Of a stretch of DNA of 64,000 nt, positions 39,413 through 51,639 are shown piece after piece. Where the stretch lies: the NCBI GenBank assembly GCA_024346835.1, contig AP024866.1, positions 186,001 to 250,000 on the forward strand, in the 5' to 3' direction. Numbering within the stretch: the stretch's first letter is position 1; every line of letters starts with the position of its first letter. The notes below the pieces were generated by a model. That model saw nothing but the letters and a program-made list of their open reading frames with translations, was not told the DNA's origin and searched no databases. The stretch comes from Vibrio comitans. Lineage in GTDB: Bacteria; Pseudomonadota; Gammaproteobacteria; Enterobacterales; Vibrionaceae. The translations under genes were made by a program, and so were the position numbers.

Positions 39413-39571
39413 TCGAAGAGAGTTGAGTCTATTTTAGCGAATAAACTTGTCGACATGTAACACTGCAACTCATTCGAAGTACTTTTGAACGAAATTTCTT
39501 GGTCATAGTCTACCAAAGAGGCGGGTTTGCTCGACAAAACGCGCTGAGTGGAGATAATTAGGTCATTATTA

Positions 39572-40063
39572 ATGAAACCAAGTAAAGACTATTCTTTTAT
39601 GACCCAGAAGCACTTCTCCCTCAAAGATGAGCATGACACAGTAAAAATGGGAGCGAATTTATCAGCTCTATGCTCAGAGCAAACAACCATTTATTTACAT
39701 GGTGATCTTGGTGCAGGAAAAACCACCTTTAGTCGTGGCTTTATCCAGTCTATGGGGCATAAAGGTAACGTTAAGAGCCCAACTTATACCTTGGTTGAAC
39801 CCTATGATTTGCAAGATTGGCAGGTATATCATTTTGACCTTTACCGCCTTGCTGATCCTGAAGAACTCGAGTTTATGGGAATTCGAGACTATTTTACCCC
39901 TGACGCAATCTGCCTTGTAGAATGGCCAGAGAAAGGGGAAGGGTTGCTTCCTAAAGCAGATTTAGATATCGACATTCGCTATCAAGGCGAGGGTCGTGTC
40001 GCTACCATTACCGCAAACAGTGACAATGGATTAACACTGATTGAAAAGCTGGAGCTAAATTGA
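39572..40063 (+). CDS. tsaE: tRNA threonylcarbamoyladenosine biosynthesis ATPase TsaE
   Basis: TsaE works with TsaB and TsaD to form t6A37 in ANN-reading tRNAs. The P-loop [13 protein letters not shown], the [10 protein letters not shown] switch and the [18 protein letters not shown] block are diagnostic. The start is uncertain: the ATG at 39572 (163 residues) follows AGGT; the ATG at 39599 gives the usual family length of about 154 but has no ribosome site. The stop overlaps the amiB TTG start by four bases. It opens a long cluster running through amiB, mutL and miaA. Confidence 0.95.
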   Translation: MKPSKDYSFMTQKHFSLKDEHDTVKMGANLSALCSEQTTIYLHGDLGAGKTTFSRGFIQSMGHKGNVKSPTYTLVEPYDLQDWQVYHFDLYRLADPEELEFMGIRDYFTPDAICLVEWPEKGEGLLPKADLDIDIRYQGEGRVATITANSDNGLTLIEKLELN

Positions 40064-41730
40064 TTAAGAATTCAATATGGGCGTTTGCCTTGTTGTTTGT
40101 TTCTTCGTTATTTGCCGCTGTGCAAGCGAATGAGATAAAGGACATCCGCATTTCGACCACCAATAAAGAAACAAGGACTGTTATTGATCTTAGCCAGTCA
40201 GCCGAATTCAGCTACTTCACTTTAGGTAGTCCTGACCGTTTGGTTGTGGATCTTAAGAACACATCTAATCGTTCTAAATTACCTAAGTCGGTAACCAAGA
40301 GCCCTATCTTAACGAAAGTAAGAGAGAGTTCTCCTCCTAATAAAAGCACCTTTCGATTGGTGTTTGAGTTGAAGGGAAAGTCCTCACCTAAATTATTCAA
40401 GCTTAATCCTGGAAATGGTGCTGGTCATCGTTTAGTTATCGATTTCCCTCTTTCAGCTACAAGCCAATCTGAACCAGCGGCTAAGCCAGTTGTTGCAACA
40501 AAGACTACCGTACCTAGTCGACAAGATGTGGTTATTGTTATTGACCCTGGCCACGGTGGTAAAGACCCAGGTTCTATTGGGCCGAGCCGTAAATATGAAA
40601 AGCACACCACACTGAGTGTTTCAAGAAAGCTTGCTGCGCAATTGAATGCTACCCCAGGTATTCGAGCTAAGTTGACTCGAACGGGTGACTACTATGTGAA
40701 TTTAGATCAGCGCGTCGCGATTGCCGACCGTGAGAAAGCACACCTATTTATCTCTGTGCACGCAGATGCCTTTACCTCACCTCAACCAAGAGGTGCTTCG
40801 GTTTTCTTCTTGAATGATCGCCGTCGTAACACAGAAATCTCTCGCTGGGTAGAAAACCAAGAACGTCAATCTCAGAAGTTAGGTGGCACTTCCACAGTGA
40901 CCCGAGCGGATAAAAACGTAAACCAAACATTGCTGGATCTGCAGTTCACCCATTCAAAGCGCGAGGGTGAGAAGCTAGCAACAGAGATACTCGGTGAGTT
41001 GAAAAAGGTCGCTCGTCTACATAAAAGTAAGCCAAGTGAAGCCAGCCTAGCGGTGTTGCGCTCACCTCAAATACCATCTGTGTTGGTTGAGACAGGGTTC
41101 ATTTCAAATCCGACTGAAGAGAAACTTCTCTTTCAACGTTCATATCAAGATAAGTTGGCGAGTGCTTTATCACGTGCAGTCGTGACCTACTTAAAACAGA
41201 ACCCGCCTGAAGGGACCGGATTTGATAACAGCCCTAATCACGGTGGAACCTATGTTGTTCAGCGAGGTGACTTCTTATCGAAGATTGCTCAAAAACACGG
41301 AGTATCCGTGAGTGCGATTAAATCGGCTAACAACCTGAAAAGCGATACAGTCAAAGTTGGCCAGAAGCTGACTATCCCTGGTGCATCAGTTCCGACGAAA
41401 ACACTCAATACCGTAGAAACCAAGACAGTCACCCATGTGGTGAAATCTGGAGAGTACTTAGGCAAGATAGCCAGTCGATACAAGGTGTCGGTCGCTTCGA
41501 TAAAGCGAGAGAATAATCTTAAATCAAATACGGTACGTGTCGGGCAAAATCTTAAGATTACTGTTGCTGTAAAGGACGCACCAATCAGGCGTCATAAGGT
41601 TCAGCGAGGAGAGTTTTTGGGTAAAATAGCCTCTAAGTATGGGGTGACTGTAAGTAGCATTCGCAGCGCCAATAACCTTCGTTCTGATGAACTTGCCATT
41701 GGACAGACGCTGATTATTCCAAATCGATGA
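40060..41730 (+). CDS. amiB: N-acetylmuramoyl-L-alanine amidase AmiB with three LysM repeats
   Basis: AmiB cuts the bond between MurNAc and the stem peptide to split septal murein, in the periplasm, and is activated by EnvC (encoded at 3574). The 556 residues have a signal peptide (about 1-24), an AMIN domain (about 25-135), an Amidase_3 zinc domain (about 160-385: [26 protein letters not shown]) and three LysM repeats (about 398-442, 458-502, 511-555). Translation starts at TTG overlapping the tsaE stop; the stop overlaps mutL by four bases. Confidence 0.96.
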   Translation: MIKNSIWAFALLFVSSLFAAVQANEIKDIRISTTNKETRTVIDLSQSAEFSYFTLGSPDRLVVDLKNTSNRSKLPKSVTKSPILTKVRESSPPNKSTFRLVFELKGKSSPKLFKLNPGNGAGHRLVIDFPLSATSQSEPAAKPVVATKTTVPSRQDVVIVIDPGHGGKDPGSIGPSRKYEKHTTLSVSRKLAAQLNATPGIRAKLTRTGDYYVNLDQRVAIADREKAHLFISVHADAFTSPQPRGASVFFLNDRRRNTEISRWVENQERQSQKLGGTSTVTRADKNVNQTLLDLQFTHSKREGEKLATEILGELKKVARLHKSKPSEASLAVLRSPQIPSVLVETGFISNPTEEKLLFQRSYQDKLASALSRAVVTYLKQNPPEGTGFDNSPNHGGTYVVQRGDFLSKIAQKHGVSVSAIKSANNLKSDTVKVGQKLTIPGASVPTKTLNTVETKTVTHVVKSGEYLGKIASRYKVSVASIKRENNLKSNTVRVGQNLKITVAVKDAPIRRHKVQRGEFLGKIASKYGVTVSSIRSANNLRSDELAIGQTLIIPNR

Positions 41731-43658
41731 GCGAAATTAAGATACTACCAGCAAGACTGGCAAACCAAATAGCAGCTGGAGAGGTGGTTGAAAGGCCGGC
41801 CTCTGTGGTGAAAGAGCTCGTTGAAAATAGCATCGATGCTGGTGCTACTCGTATCGATATTGATATTGAAAAAGGTGGCAGTAAACTGATTCGCATCAGG
41901 GATAACGGAAAGGGCATCATTAAGGATGAACTTCAACTTGCCCTGAGCCGACATGCGACCTCTAAAATTACGACCTTAGATGATCTTGAAGCTATCATGA
42001 GCCTTGGTTTTCGTGGAGAAGCACTGGCAAGTATCAGTTCAGTCTCTCGCTTAACCTTAACCTCAAGAACAGCGACACAAGAGCAAGCGTGGGCCGCTTA
42101 TTCTGAAGGCCGAGATATGCAGGTTAAACTGCAGCCGACTGCCCACCCTGTAGGGACTTCGGTTGAGGTATTGGATCTTTTCTTCAATACCCCAGCAAGA
42201 CGAAAATTTCTACGGACTGAAAAGACAGAGTTTACTCATATTGAAGAGCTGTTAAAGCGTATTGCCTTAAGCCGCTTTGATGTCACTCTTAACCTTAGAC
42301 ACAATGGCAAGCTGGTTAAACAGTATCGTGCAGCAAAAACTGATCGCCAAATAGAGCAACGCATTCAATCTGTCTGTGGAAAAAACTTTGCAGACAACAT
42401 GCTTAAGGTCGAGTTGCAACATCAAGATCTCAAGTTGTGTGGTTGGATAACCACGCCTGCTGCAGCACGTTCTCAAGGTGATCTACAGTACTGTTATGTG
42501 AACGGCAGAATGATGCGCGATAAACTCATCAATCATGCTATTCGCCAAAGCTATGAACTCGCATTACGCCCAGAACAGTTTGCAGCTTACGTGCTGTTCA
42601 TCGAGATAGATGCTCATCAAGTGGATGTGAATGTCCACCCAGCGAAGCATGAGGTGCGTTTTCATCAAGCGCGATTAGTGCATGACTTTATCTATCAAGC
42701 TCTTGTCGATGCGCTAGGTCAGTCGCAACAGATTGTCTCAGAGGAGAGACGACAGAGTGCGTTCGCTACACCTCATCCACAGCAATCGACTGTAAGTGAA
42801 ACAGAGCAATCCACAGTCACACCTAGCCCAGAGTCGAAGCCATCATCACCGTCGCCTTCACAAAGAGAAGCGCAGGCGATGCAGCAGATTCCTGCATACC
42901 CAAATAGGGTGGAATCGGCAGAATCGTCTCGTACTGCACAGCGAAGTGAAGGGCAGGCTCGCTCAAGTTGGGGACAGAATAATACGCCAAGAGCACCAAA
43001 GCCTCAGGTGTCTGAGCAAGAAGCGAAAGTCTATCAGCAACTCATGACCGTTGAGTCTAGCTCTGTTACAGAGACACCACCCTCAGTTGCGGCTCAGCCT
43101 ATAAATCAGTTAGGGAAAGCGCTAACCGTGGTTAATGAGCGTTTCTTGTTGATCAACACCGATGCTGGATGCGGGCTGCTCGCTTTGTCATATGCGGAAA
43201 TATTAAAACTTCGAGGGCAATTGTCAGTAGATCAAAGACAGTTGGTTAAGCAGCCGCTGTTGATTCCTCTTGCATTGCGAGTAAGAAGTGAAGATATCGA
43301 TCTACTCAAACAAATGCAGCCTATGCTTGAGCGTTTTGCGATTCAGTTGATGTTTAAAGCGGGAGCCAAAGTGATGATAATGGCAGTCCCCCAACCTCTG
43401 AGGCATCACAATCTTCAGCAGCTGTTTTCAAAGCTCATCGATATGTTGAGCGACGGACAGCAATTGTCGTTTGAGCAGTTAAGCTTGTGGTTAGCTTCTC
43501 AGGTAGCAGAACAAAATAAGACCTACACTTTGTCAGAGGCGGTTCAGCTACTCTCTGACTTGGAGGGTGCGTCCGCACAGGGTCTAAACTTAAAAGATAA
43601 GAAACTTATTCAATTAGTGGATTTTTCCACCCAAATTAAAGCGCTATCACATGAATGA
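41727..43658 (+). CDS. mutL: DNA mismatch repair protein MutL
   Basis: MutL links MutS mismatch recognition to MutH and UvrD. The 643 residues have a GHKL ATPase domain ([38 protein letters not shown], and [12 protein letters not shown]), a Ser/Pro/Gln-rich linker (about 345-445) and a C-terminal dimer domain. The linker is low in complexity and fast-evolving. The endonuclease motif DQHAxxER is replaced by NTDAGCGLL, as expected in species with Dam and MutH. ATGA overlap with amiB and an 8-base overlap with miaA imply coupled translation. Confidence 0.97.
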   Translation: MSEIKILPARLANQIAAGEVVERPASVVKELVENSIDAGATRIDIDIEKGGSKLIRIRDNGKGIIKDELQLALSRHATSKITTLDDLEAIMSLGFRGEALASISSVSRLTLTSRTATQEQAWAAYSEGRDMQVKLQPTAHPVGTSVEVLDLFFNTPARRKFLRTEKTEFTHIEELLKRIALSRFDVTLNLRHNGKLVKQYRAAKTDRQIEQRIQSVCGKNFADNMLKVELQHQDLKLCGWITTPAAARSQGDLQYCYVNGRMMRDKLINHAIRQSYELALRPEQFAAYVLFIEIDAHQVDVNVHPAKHEVRFHQARLVHDFIYQALVDALGQSQQIVSEERRQSAFATPHPQQSTVSETEQSTVTPSPESKPSSPSPSQREAQAMQQIPAYPNRVESAESSRTAQRSEGQARSSWGQNNTPRAPKPQVSEQEAKVYQQLMTVESSSVTETPPSVAAQPINQLGKALTVVNERFLLINTDAGCGLLALSYAEILKLRGQLSVDQRQLVKQPLLIPLALRVRSEDIDLLKQMQPMLERFAIQLMFKAGAKVMIMAVPQPLRHHNLQQLFSKLIDMLSDGQQLSFEQLSLWLASQVAEQNKTYTLSEAVQLLSDLEGASAQGLNLKDKKLIQLVDFSTQIKALSHE

Positions 43659-44583
43659 TAAATTGCCTTTGGCCATATTTTTAATGGGCCCAACGGCCTC
43701 CGGTAAAACCGAACTGGCGATTCGCCTTCGACAACGCTTTCCCATTGAGCTAATCAGTGTGGACTCAGCGCTAATATACAAAGGGATGGATATAGGTACG
43801 GCCAAGCCGACAGCGGAAGAGCAAGCCGCTGCCCCTCATCGCCTGATTGATATTATCGACCCAGTAGAATCCTACTCAGCAGCAGACTTTCGTCGTGATG
43901 CACTACAGCTAATGGATGAGATTACCGCGCAAGGTAAGATCCCTATGCTAGTAGGGGGCACTATGTTGTACTACAAAGCTCTATTAGAGGGGCTTTCGCC
44001 ATTGCCTGCCGCTGATCAAGAAATTCGTGCACAAATCGAACAAGAAGCCACGCAAAAGGGCTGGCAAGCCCTGCATGATGAACTAAAACAGATAGATCCA
44101 GTCTCAGCGGAGCGTATTCACCCCAATGATCCGCAGCGTTTATCTCGCGCTTTAGAAGTTTTTCGCATTTCTGGAAAGTCGCTAACAGAGCTGACGCAAC
44201 AGAAGGGAGAGCCTATCCCTTATGATGTGAAACAGTTTGCTATTGCGCCTCAAGAACGCTCTCAACTGCATCGACGTATCGAGCTTCGCTATGAAAAAAT
44301 GGTGGAGGCTGGGTTTGAAGATGAAGTAAGAGCCTTGCATCAACGCACTGATTTGCATCCAGATCTTCCTTCAATTCGTTGTGTAGGCTATCGTCAGATG
44401 TGGGGCTACCTAGAAGGGGAGTACAGCTTTGATGAGGCAATCTTCAAAGGGGTCTGTGCAACAAGGCAATTAGCGAAGCGCCAGATTACTTGGCTTCGTA
44501 GTTGGAAAGACCTAACTTGGCTCGATAGTCAAAATATCGATCATGGGGTAGAAACTATCGCAAATGTCATAGCATCTAATTGA
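43651..44583 (+). CDS. miaA: tRNA dimethylallyltransferase
   Basis: MiaA adds the dimethylallyl group to A37 of tRNAs that read UNN codons. The 310 residues carry the P-loop [29 protein letters not shown], the DMAPP-site [15 protein letters not shown] and the C-terminal [14 protein letters not shown]. It begins 8 bases inside mutL. A -10-like TATAAT lies just past its stop and probably serves hfq. Confidence 0.97.
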   Translation: MNDKLPLAIFLMGPTASGKTELAIRLRQRFPIELISVDSALIYKGMDIGTAKPTAEEQAAAPHRLIDIIDPVESYSAADFRRDALQLMDEITAQGKIPMLVGGTMLYYKALLEGLSPLPAADQEIRAQIEQEATQKGWQALHDELKQIDPVSAERIHPNDPQRLSRALEVFRISGKSLTELTQQKGEPIPYDVKQFAIAPQERSQLHRRIELRYEKMVEAGFEDEVRALHQRTDLHPDLPSIRCVGYRQMWGYLEGEYSFDEAIFKGVCATRQLAKRQITWLRSWKDLTWLDSQNIDHGVETIANVIASN

Positions 44584-44593
44584 ATTTGCTGTG

Positions 44594-44659
44594 TATAATA
44601 TGATCGTTTTACATGAATAATACCTCTACACGGAACGTAGAATTTATTGAGGTATTATT
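44594..44659 (+). promoter_or_regulatory. hfq leader: -10 box and 11-bp palindrome
   Basis: TATAAT (44594-44599) has a weak -35 (AGCATC, 44571-44576). Downstream, AATAATACCTC (44616-44626) and GAGGTATTATT (44649-44659) are perfect inverted copies enclosing a 22-base loop that contains a small CTAC/GTAG hairpin. No T tract follows, so this is a stable structure at the 5' end of the hfq mRNA or an operator. Confidence 0.5.
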
Positions 44660-44680
44660 TGGTTTAGCTAGGATGCGTAA

Positions 44681-45007
<327 letters not shown>

Positions 45008-45056
45008 TTGAAAAAGTTATTTAATCATCAAGTATCTTGTGTAAGGAGCTTATCGC

Positions 45057-46346
45057 TTGTTTGACCGGTATGAATCAGGTGAACAGGCGGTACTTGTTCA
45101 TATTAATTTTACACAAGAAGGGGAGTGGGAAGACCTAGCTGAATTTGAGATGTTAGTGTCTTCTGCGGGTGTTAACAACCTGCAAACCATAACGGGTAGC
45201 CGTCAATCCCCCCATGCGAAGTACTTTGTGGGTGAGGGTAAAGCACAAGAAATTGCTGATTTTGTTCAGCAACTTGAGGCTGAGATAGTTATCTTTAACC
45301 ATTCCCTTTCTCCTGCTCAGGAACGAAACTTAGAACAGTTGTGCAAATGCCGAGTGCTAGACCGTACGGGTCTTATCTTGGATATATTTGCTCAAAGGGC
45401 GAGAACCCATGAGGGTAAGCTGCAAGTAGAGTTGGCGCAATTGCGTCATATTTCCACTCGATTGATTCGTGGTTGGACTCACTTGGAGAGACAAAAAGGT
45501 GGTATCGGTTTAAGAGGGCCGGGTGAAACCCAGCTTGAAACCGACCGTCGTTTGCTTAGAGATCGAATCAAAGCGATTTTACGTCGCCTAGAAAAGGTGG
45601 CTAAGCAACGCGAACAAGGTCGCAGAGCAAGAAAGCGAGCTGAAATCCCGACAGTCTCTTTGGTTGGATATACCAACGCCGGCAAGTCCACTCTGTTTAA
45701 TAGAATTACTGAAGCTAGCGTTTATGCTGCTGATCAGTTATTTGCTACCTTGGACCCAACTCTACGTAAGATAGAGTTAGACGATGTAGGCCTAGCTATC
45801 CTAGCGGATACGGTAGGTTTTATACGTCACCTTCCGCATGATTTGGTTGCAGCCTTTAAGGCAACCTTGCAGGAAACCCAAGAAGCAGACATCTTGTTAC
45901 ATGTTATAGATGCTAGTGACGAACGTTTCAGAGAGAATGTCCAAGCCGTCGATATCGTTTTAGAAGAGATTGATGCGCACGAGATCCCAGTCTTACTTGT
46001 CATGAACAAGATAGACAACATGGAACAGCAGTCTCCTCGTATTGAGTATAACGAAGAGGGTGTGCCCACTACTGTGTGGGTTTCTGCGATGGAAGGCTTG
46101 GGTTTAGACCTACTGTTTCAAGCGTTGACTGAACGCTTAGCGAGTCAAATGGTCGAATATACCCTGAGTATACCTCCCCTGTATCAGGGGCGTTTACGCA
46201 GTGTATTTTTCAACATGAAATCTATTCGACAAGAAGCATATGATTCAGAAGGTAACTTGTTGATTGATATTCGAATGCAGCAAGCCGATTGGGCTAGACT
46301 GCAAAAGAGGGAAGAGGCGCAGTTGGACGACTTTATAGTCGGTTAA
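45057..46346 (+). CDS. hflX: Ribosome-associated GTPase HflX
   Basis: HflX splits and rescues stalled 70S ribosomes, notably under heat stress. The 429 residues have an N-terminal HflX domain (about 1-190, ending LRGPGETQLETDRRLLRDRI) and a GTPase domain with GYTNAGKSTLFNR, DTVGFIRHLPH and MNKID. The TTG start at 45057 is set by AAGGAG 8 bases upstream. It lies between hfq and hflKC as in E. coli. Confidence 0.97.
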   Translation: MFDRYESGEQAVLVHINFTQEGEWEDLAEFEMLVSSAGVNNLQTITGSRQSPHAKYFVGEGKAQEIADFVQQLEAEIVIFNHSLSPAQERNLEQLCKCRVLDRTGLILDIFAQRARTHEGKLQVELAQLRHISTRLIRGWTHLERQKGGIGLRGPGETQLETDRRLLRDRIKAILRRLEKVAKQREQGRRARKRAEIPTVSLVGYTNAGKSTLFNRITEASVYAADQLFATLDPTLRKIELDDVGLAILADTVGFIRHLPHDLVAAFKATLQETQEADILLHVIDASDERFRENVQAVDIVLEEIDAHEIPVLLVMNKIDNMEQQSPRIEYNEEGVPTTVWVSAMEGLGLDLLFQALTERLASQMVEYTLSIPPLYQGRLRSVFFNMKSIRQEAYDSEGNLLIDIRMQQADWARLQKREEAQLDDFIVG

Positions 46347-46391
46347 AAGACTGTTACTTTATAACGTCATATCTAGTGATGGAGTTTTCTA

Positions 46392-47582
46392 ATGGCGTGG
46401 AACGAGCCTGGAAATAACAACGGAAACAATGGCCGCGATAATGACCCTTGGGGTAATAAAGATCGTGGCAATCAGCAATCCGGTGGTCGCAATCAAGGAC
46501 CGCCAGATTTAGACGAAGTATTTAGCAAGCTGAGTCAAAAGCTGGGTGGTAAATTTGGTAAGCGTGGTGGTGGTTCATCGTCAGGCGGCGGTGGCGCTGT
46601 TGGTTTTGGACTGATTGCTGTAGTCGCTATCGTTATCTGGGTTGCCTCTGGTTTCTACACCGTAGGTGAAGCAGAGCGTGGCGTAGTGCTTCGTTTAGGT
46701 AAATACGATCGTATCGTAGACCCTGGTCTGAACTGGCGTCCACGTTTTGTCGACGAAGTAACGACAGTTAACGTTCAAGCAATTCGTGCACTGCAAGCTT
46801 CAGGCTTAATGCTTACGAAGGATGAAAACGTTGTAACTGTTGGTATGGGTGTTCAATACCGCGTATCAGATCCGTACAAGTACTTGTATCGCGTAACGAA
46901 CGCTGATGACAGTTTGCGTCAAGCGACAGATTCTGCACTACGTGCGGTAATCGGTGACTCTTTGATGGACAGCATCCTAACAAGTGGTCGTCAGCAAATT
47001 CGTCAAAGCACTCAAGAGACTCTGAATGAAATTATTGATGGTTATGACATGGGTATCCTTGTTGTTGACGTCAACTTCCAGTCAGCACGTCCACCAGAGC
47101 AAGTTAAAGACTCATTCGATGACGCTATCGCAGCGCGTGAGGATGAGGAGCGTTTCATTCGTGAAGCAGAAGCTTACAAGAATGAAATCTTGCCGAAAGC
47201 AACAGGTCGTGCAGAGCGTCTGAAGAAAGAGGCATTGGGTTACAGCGAGCGCATCGTTAACGAAGCGTTTGGTCAAGTGGCTCAGTTCGAGAAACTACTA
47301 CCAGAATATCAAGCAGCTCCAGAGGTTACTCGTAACCGTCTGTACCTAGATACAATGGAAGAAGTGTACTCAAATACATCTAAAGTGCTTATTGATTCAG
47401 AATCAAGCGGCAACCTACTGTACTTGCCAATCGATAAGTTAGCGGGTCAAGAAGGTTCAGCAACTAAACGCTCTAGTAAGTCGTCTTCAGCGTACGATCA
47501 AATAGAGCTAGATGCGGAGACAACACCGCAGCCGTCTTCAACTGACACTCGTTCAACTACTACTCGTCAAGGGAGATACTAG
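46392..47582 (+). CDS. hflK: FtsH protease modulator HflK
   Basis: HflK and HflC form a large periplasmic cage around the FtsH protease in the inner membrane. The 396 residues have a Gly/Asn-rich cytoplasmic N terminus (about 1-70), one membrane helix (about 75-95), the SPFH/band 7 domain (GEAERGVVLRLGKYDRIVDPGLNWRPRFVD region) and an extended coiled coil. Only two bases separate its stop from the hflC start. Confidence 0.97.
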   Translation: MAWNEPGNNNGNNGRDNDPWGNKDRGNQQSGGRNQGPPDLDEVFSKLSQKLGGKFGKRGGGSSSGGGGAVGFGLIAVVAIVIWVASGFYTVGEAERGVVLRLGKYDRIVDPGLNWRPRFVDEVTTVNVQAIRALQASGLMLTKDENVVTVGMGVQYRVSDPYKYLYRVTNADDSLRQATDSALRAVIGDSLMDSILTSGRQQIRQSTQETLNEIIDGYDMGILVVDVNFQSARPPEQVKDSFDDAIAAREDEERFIREAEAYKNEILPKATGRAERLKKEALGYSERIVNEAFGQVAQFEKLLPEYQAAPEVTRNRLYLDTMEEVYSNTSKVLIDSESSGNLLYLPIDKLAGQEGSATKRSSKSSSAYDQIELDAETTPQPSSTDTRSTTTRQGRY

Positions 47583-47584
47583 GA

Positions 47585-48565
47585 ATGCGTAAGTTAATGA
47601 TCCCAGTATTGGTGGTTGCACTAGCACTAATGCTAATGTCGGTATTCGTTGTACCTGAAGGTGAGCGCGGTATCGTGGTTCGATTTGGTCGTATCTTGAA
47701 AGACAACACAGATATGTCCCGTATTTACCCACCGGGCTTGCACTTCAAGATGCCACTGTTTGACAACGTTAAGCGTCTAGATGCACGTATTCAGACTATG
47801 GATGGCCGTTCTGACCGTTTTGTAACGTCAGAGAAAAAAGACGTGATCATCGATTCGTATGTGAAATGGCGTATCGAAGACTTCGGTCAGTACTACCTAG
47901 CAACAGGTGGTGGTAATTCACTGACAGCGCAAGCGCTATTGGAACGTAAAGTGACCGATGTGCTTCGTGCTGAAATCGGTTCTCGCGAAATCAAGCAGAT
48001 TGTATCGGGTCCTCGAAATGAGGCTGTTTTACCAGATGAGGATGAGCTAGATGAAACGGTTTCTGAAGCAGCTCGTGAAGCAGTAGAGATCGATGGTGAG
48101 CGTGATAAGATCATGGAAGTAGTACTTAACGATACTCGTCAAAGTGCTATGGATGACTTGGGTGTTCGCGTTGTTGACTTCCGAATGAAGAAGATCAACC
48201 TACCGGATGAAATCTCTGAGTCTATCTACCGTCGTATGCGTGCAGAGCGTGAATCTGTAGCGCGTAAGCACCGTTCTCAAGGTCGTGAGAAGGCAGAAGT
48301 TATCCGAGCTCAAGCTGAGCTAGAGGTAGCGACTGTACTTGCTGAAGCCGATAGAACAGCTCGAGTAACTCGTGGTGACGCAGACGCAACTGCAGCTAAG
48401 ATTTACTCTGAAGCGTACAACAAAGATCCTGAGTTCTACAGCTTCGTTCGTTCACTAAGAGCGTATGAGAAATCGTTCTCTGAGAAAGGGGACATCATGG
48501 TTCTTGATCCGAAGAGCGACTTCTTCCGCTTCATGAACGATTCTAGTGGCGCACCTCGCAAGTAA
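47585..48565 (+). CDS. hflC: FtsH protease modulator HflC
   Basis: HflC is the partner of HflK in the FtsH complex. The 326 residues start with one membrane helix (about 4-24), followed by the SPFH domain (VPEGERGIVVRFGRILK) and the helical MRAERESVARKHRSQGREKAE segment typical of HflC. It is translated with hflK and is followed by a terminator. Confidence 0.97.
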   Translation: MRKLMIPVLVVALALMLMSVFVVPEGERGIVVRFGRILKDNTDMSRIYPPGLHFKMPLFDNVKRLDARIQTMDGRSDRFVTSEKKDVIIDSYVKWRIEDFGQYYLATGGGNSLTAQALLERKVTDVLRAEIGSREIKQIVSGPRNEAVLPDEDELDETVSEAAREAVEIDGERDKIMEVVLNDTRQSAMDDLGVRVVDFRMKKINLPDEISESIYRRMRAERESVARKHRSQGREKAEVIRAQAELEVATVLAEADRTARVTRGDADATAAKIYSEAYNKDPEFYSFVRSLRAYEKSFSEKGDIMVLDPKSDFFRFMNDSSGAPRK

Positions 48566-48582
48566 TATCAACTAGATATCGC

Positions 48583-48612
48583 AAAGGCTCCTTTAATAGG
48601 AGCCTTTTTTAT
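48583..48612 (+). terminator. Terminator after hflC
   Basis: AAAGGCTCCT-TTAAT-AGGAGCCTTT followed by T residues. Confidence 0.9.
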
Positions 48613-48634
48613 TCATACAAAATAGGAAGTAGAT

Positions 48635-48820
48635 ATGTCTCAAGGGATATGGATTGCTTTAGGCTTGGTTTTAATATTGGAAGGGATAGGTCCATTACTT
48701 GCTCCAAATGCATGGCGCAATATGATGGCGCAACTCAGCCAACAGCCTGACAATCAGCTTAGAAGACTGGGTGGGTGCCTTGTTGTTGCCGGAGCAGTAA
48801 TTACCTTTATGTTACTGTGA
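48635..48820 (+). CDS. yjeT: DUF2065 small membrane protein YjeT
   Basis: The product has 61 residues with two hydrophobic helices (about 4-22 and 43-60) and the DUF2065 core GPLLAPNAWRNMMAQLSQQPDNQLRRLGG between them. Function is unknown. It sits between hflC and purA as in E. coli, but a terminator before it suggests separate or readthrough expression. Confidence 0.88.
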   Translation: MSQGIWIALGLVLILEGIGPLLAPNAWRNMMAQLSQQPDNQLRRLGGCLVVAGAVITFMLL

Positions 48821-48938
48821 GTATTAATAAAGTTTTTGCTTCTAGCTTAAATCAATTTGAATAACCGCCATTATTTTATGGTTAGTGTTTAAAAAATGAC
48901 TGCAAATTTGATTTTTCGGTGCTAGAATCCTTTTTTAA

Positions 48939-50276
<1,338 letters not shown>

Positions 50277-50294
50277 TTGAATTGGCACCTTGAA

Positions 50295-50323
50295 TAAAAA
50301 AACCGGCAATCGCCGGTTTTTTT
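50295..50323. terminator. Two-way terminator between purA and hmp
   Basis: AAAACCGGC-AATC-GCCGGTTTT with A-rich and T-rich flanks, between convergent genes. Confidence 0.9.
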
Positions 50324-50345
50324 GTATCTGCTATTCTGCTTTGAA

Positions 50346-51530
50346 TTAAAGAACCTTATGTGGTCCAAAGCACTCATAGTTTAATTGCTCTTTGGCATAG
50401 CCTAGCTCGATCAGTTGCTGAGCGACAGATTGCATGAAAGCAACAGGGCCGCAGAAGTACACCTTGGCATTCTTTGGTAGCTGTTTTTGGCTCAATTTAG
50501 ACAGGTTAATCAACCCTTCTGCTTGATAGTCTTCAGATTGAAGGTCCGATGCTAGCGGACTACGATACCAAGTGAAGTGCTCAAAGTTATCCGTGCTGTT
50601 GCAAAGCTGAGATACGTGTTCTTTAAAGGCATGCTGCTCGCCATTTTCAGCAGCGTGTAACCAAGTTACCGCTTGGTCGCTTTGTTCAAGCGTCTCTAGC
50701 ATGGATAACATAGGTGTAAGGCCTACACCTGCAGAGATAAGCACGACAGGTTCTTTCGATTCTGAATCTAAAAAGAAATCGCCTGCAGGTGGTGCAAGTT
50801 TGACAATATCGCCTTGTTGCAGGTGATCGTGCAGGAAGTTAGACACTTTACCTTCACCCTCGCGCTTCACTGAAATGCGGTAGGTGCTGCCATTGGCGGC
50901 TGCCGATAGGCTGTATTGGCGGATTTCTTGGTTTTCAAATTTCGGTGTGTTGAGGTAGATACCCAGATATTGTCCTGGCTTAAAGTCAGCAACTGATCCA
51001 CCGTCAACTGGCTTGAATACAAAGCTGGTTATTACCGCGCTCTCATCCTTTTTCTCTATTACTTCGAATTCGCGAAGCCCACGCCAACCGCCTCGACTCT
51101 GCTCATTGGCTACGTAAATCTGCTCTTCACGTTGGATGAATATATTAGCCAGAACACCGTAAGCCTCGCCCCATGCATCAAGTACTTCTTGGCCTGGAGA
51201 AAATAGCTCGTCAATGGTGCCTAATAAATGGCTACCAACGATGTTGTATTGCTCTGCGGTGATCATGAAGCTGGTGTGCTTTTGTGCGATTTTTTCTACA
51301 ACAGGTAATAGAGCACCTAGGTTATCGATGTTAGAAGCGTAACCGCAGATAGCATTAAATAATGCTTCTCTTTGGTCGCCATTGCGCTGATTACTCATGT
51401 TAAAAATATCTTGCAGCTCTGGATTATGAGCAAACATGCGATCATAGAAATGCGTCGTTAATTTAGGGCCCGTTTCTGCCAAGAGTGGGGCGGTAGCTTT
51501 AACGATATCAATGGTTTTCTGTTCTAACAT
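50346..51530 (-). CDS. hmp: Flavohemoprotein, nitric oxide dioxygenase
   Basis: Hmp oxidises nitric oxide to nitrate with NAD(P)H and O2. The 394 residues have a globin domain (about 1-138) with distal Tyr29 and proximal His85, an FAD domain (IRQYSLSAA) and an NAD domain ([35 protein letters not shown]). The ATG at 51530 matches the E. coli start; a longer frame upstream crosses the operators. It diverges from nsrR, and two NsrR-like sites lie in the shared promoter. Confidence 0.97.
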   Translation of the reverse strand: MLEQKTIDIVKATAPLLAETGPKLTTHFYDRMFAHNPELQDIFNMSNQRNGDQREALFNAICGYASNIDNLGALLPVVEKIAQKHTSFMITAEQYNIVGSHLLGTIDELFSPGQEVLDAWGEAYGVLANIFIQREEQIYVANEQSRGGWRGLREFEVIEKKDESAVITSFVFKPVDGGSVADFKPGQYLGIYLNTPKFENQEIRQYSLSAAANGSTYRISVKREGEGKVSNFLHDHLQQGDIVKLAPPAGDFFLDSESKEPVVLISAGVGLTPMLSMLETLEQSDQAVTWLHAAENGEQHAFKEHVSQLCNSTDNFEHFTWYRSPLASDLQSEDYQAEGLINLSKLSQKQLPKNAKVYFCGPVAFMQSVAQQLIELGYAKEQLNYECFGPHKVL

Positions 51531-51550
51531 CTTAGTTATCCATTTAAAGG

Positions 51551-51565
51551 TGTATTTTAAAGTCA
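51551..51565. promoter_or_regulatory. Candidate NsrR operator 1
   Basis: TGTATTTTAAAGTCA; on the hmp strand TGACTTTAAAATACACCTT resembles the right half of the NsrR consensus (AAATGCATCTT). It lies 21 bases upstream of the hmp start. Confidence 0.6.
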
Positions 51566-51584
51566 TGTTTAATGTTGTAGAAAA

Positions 51585-51599
51585 TGTATATTAAAGTCA
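51585..51599. promoter_or_regulatory. Candidate NsrR operator 2
   Basis: TGTATATTAAAGTCA repeats operator 1 with one mismatch in 15, 34 bases (about three helical turns) away, in the same orientation. Confidence 0.6.
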
Positions 51600-51639
51600 A
51601 CAAAAGAATTACACTTGTGGAACGATACGGAGTACCACT

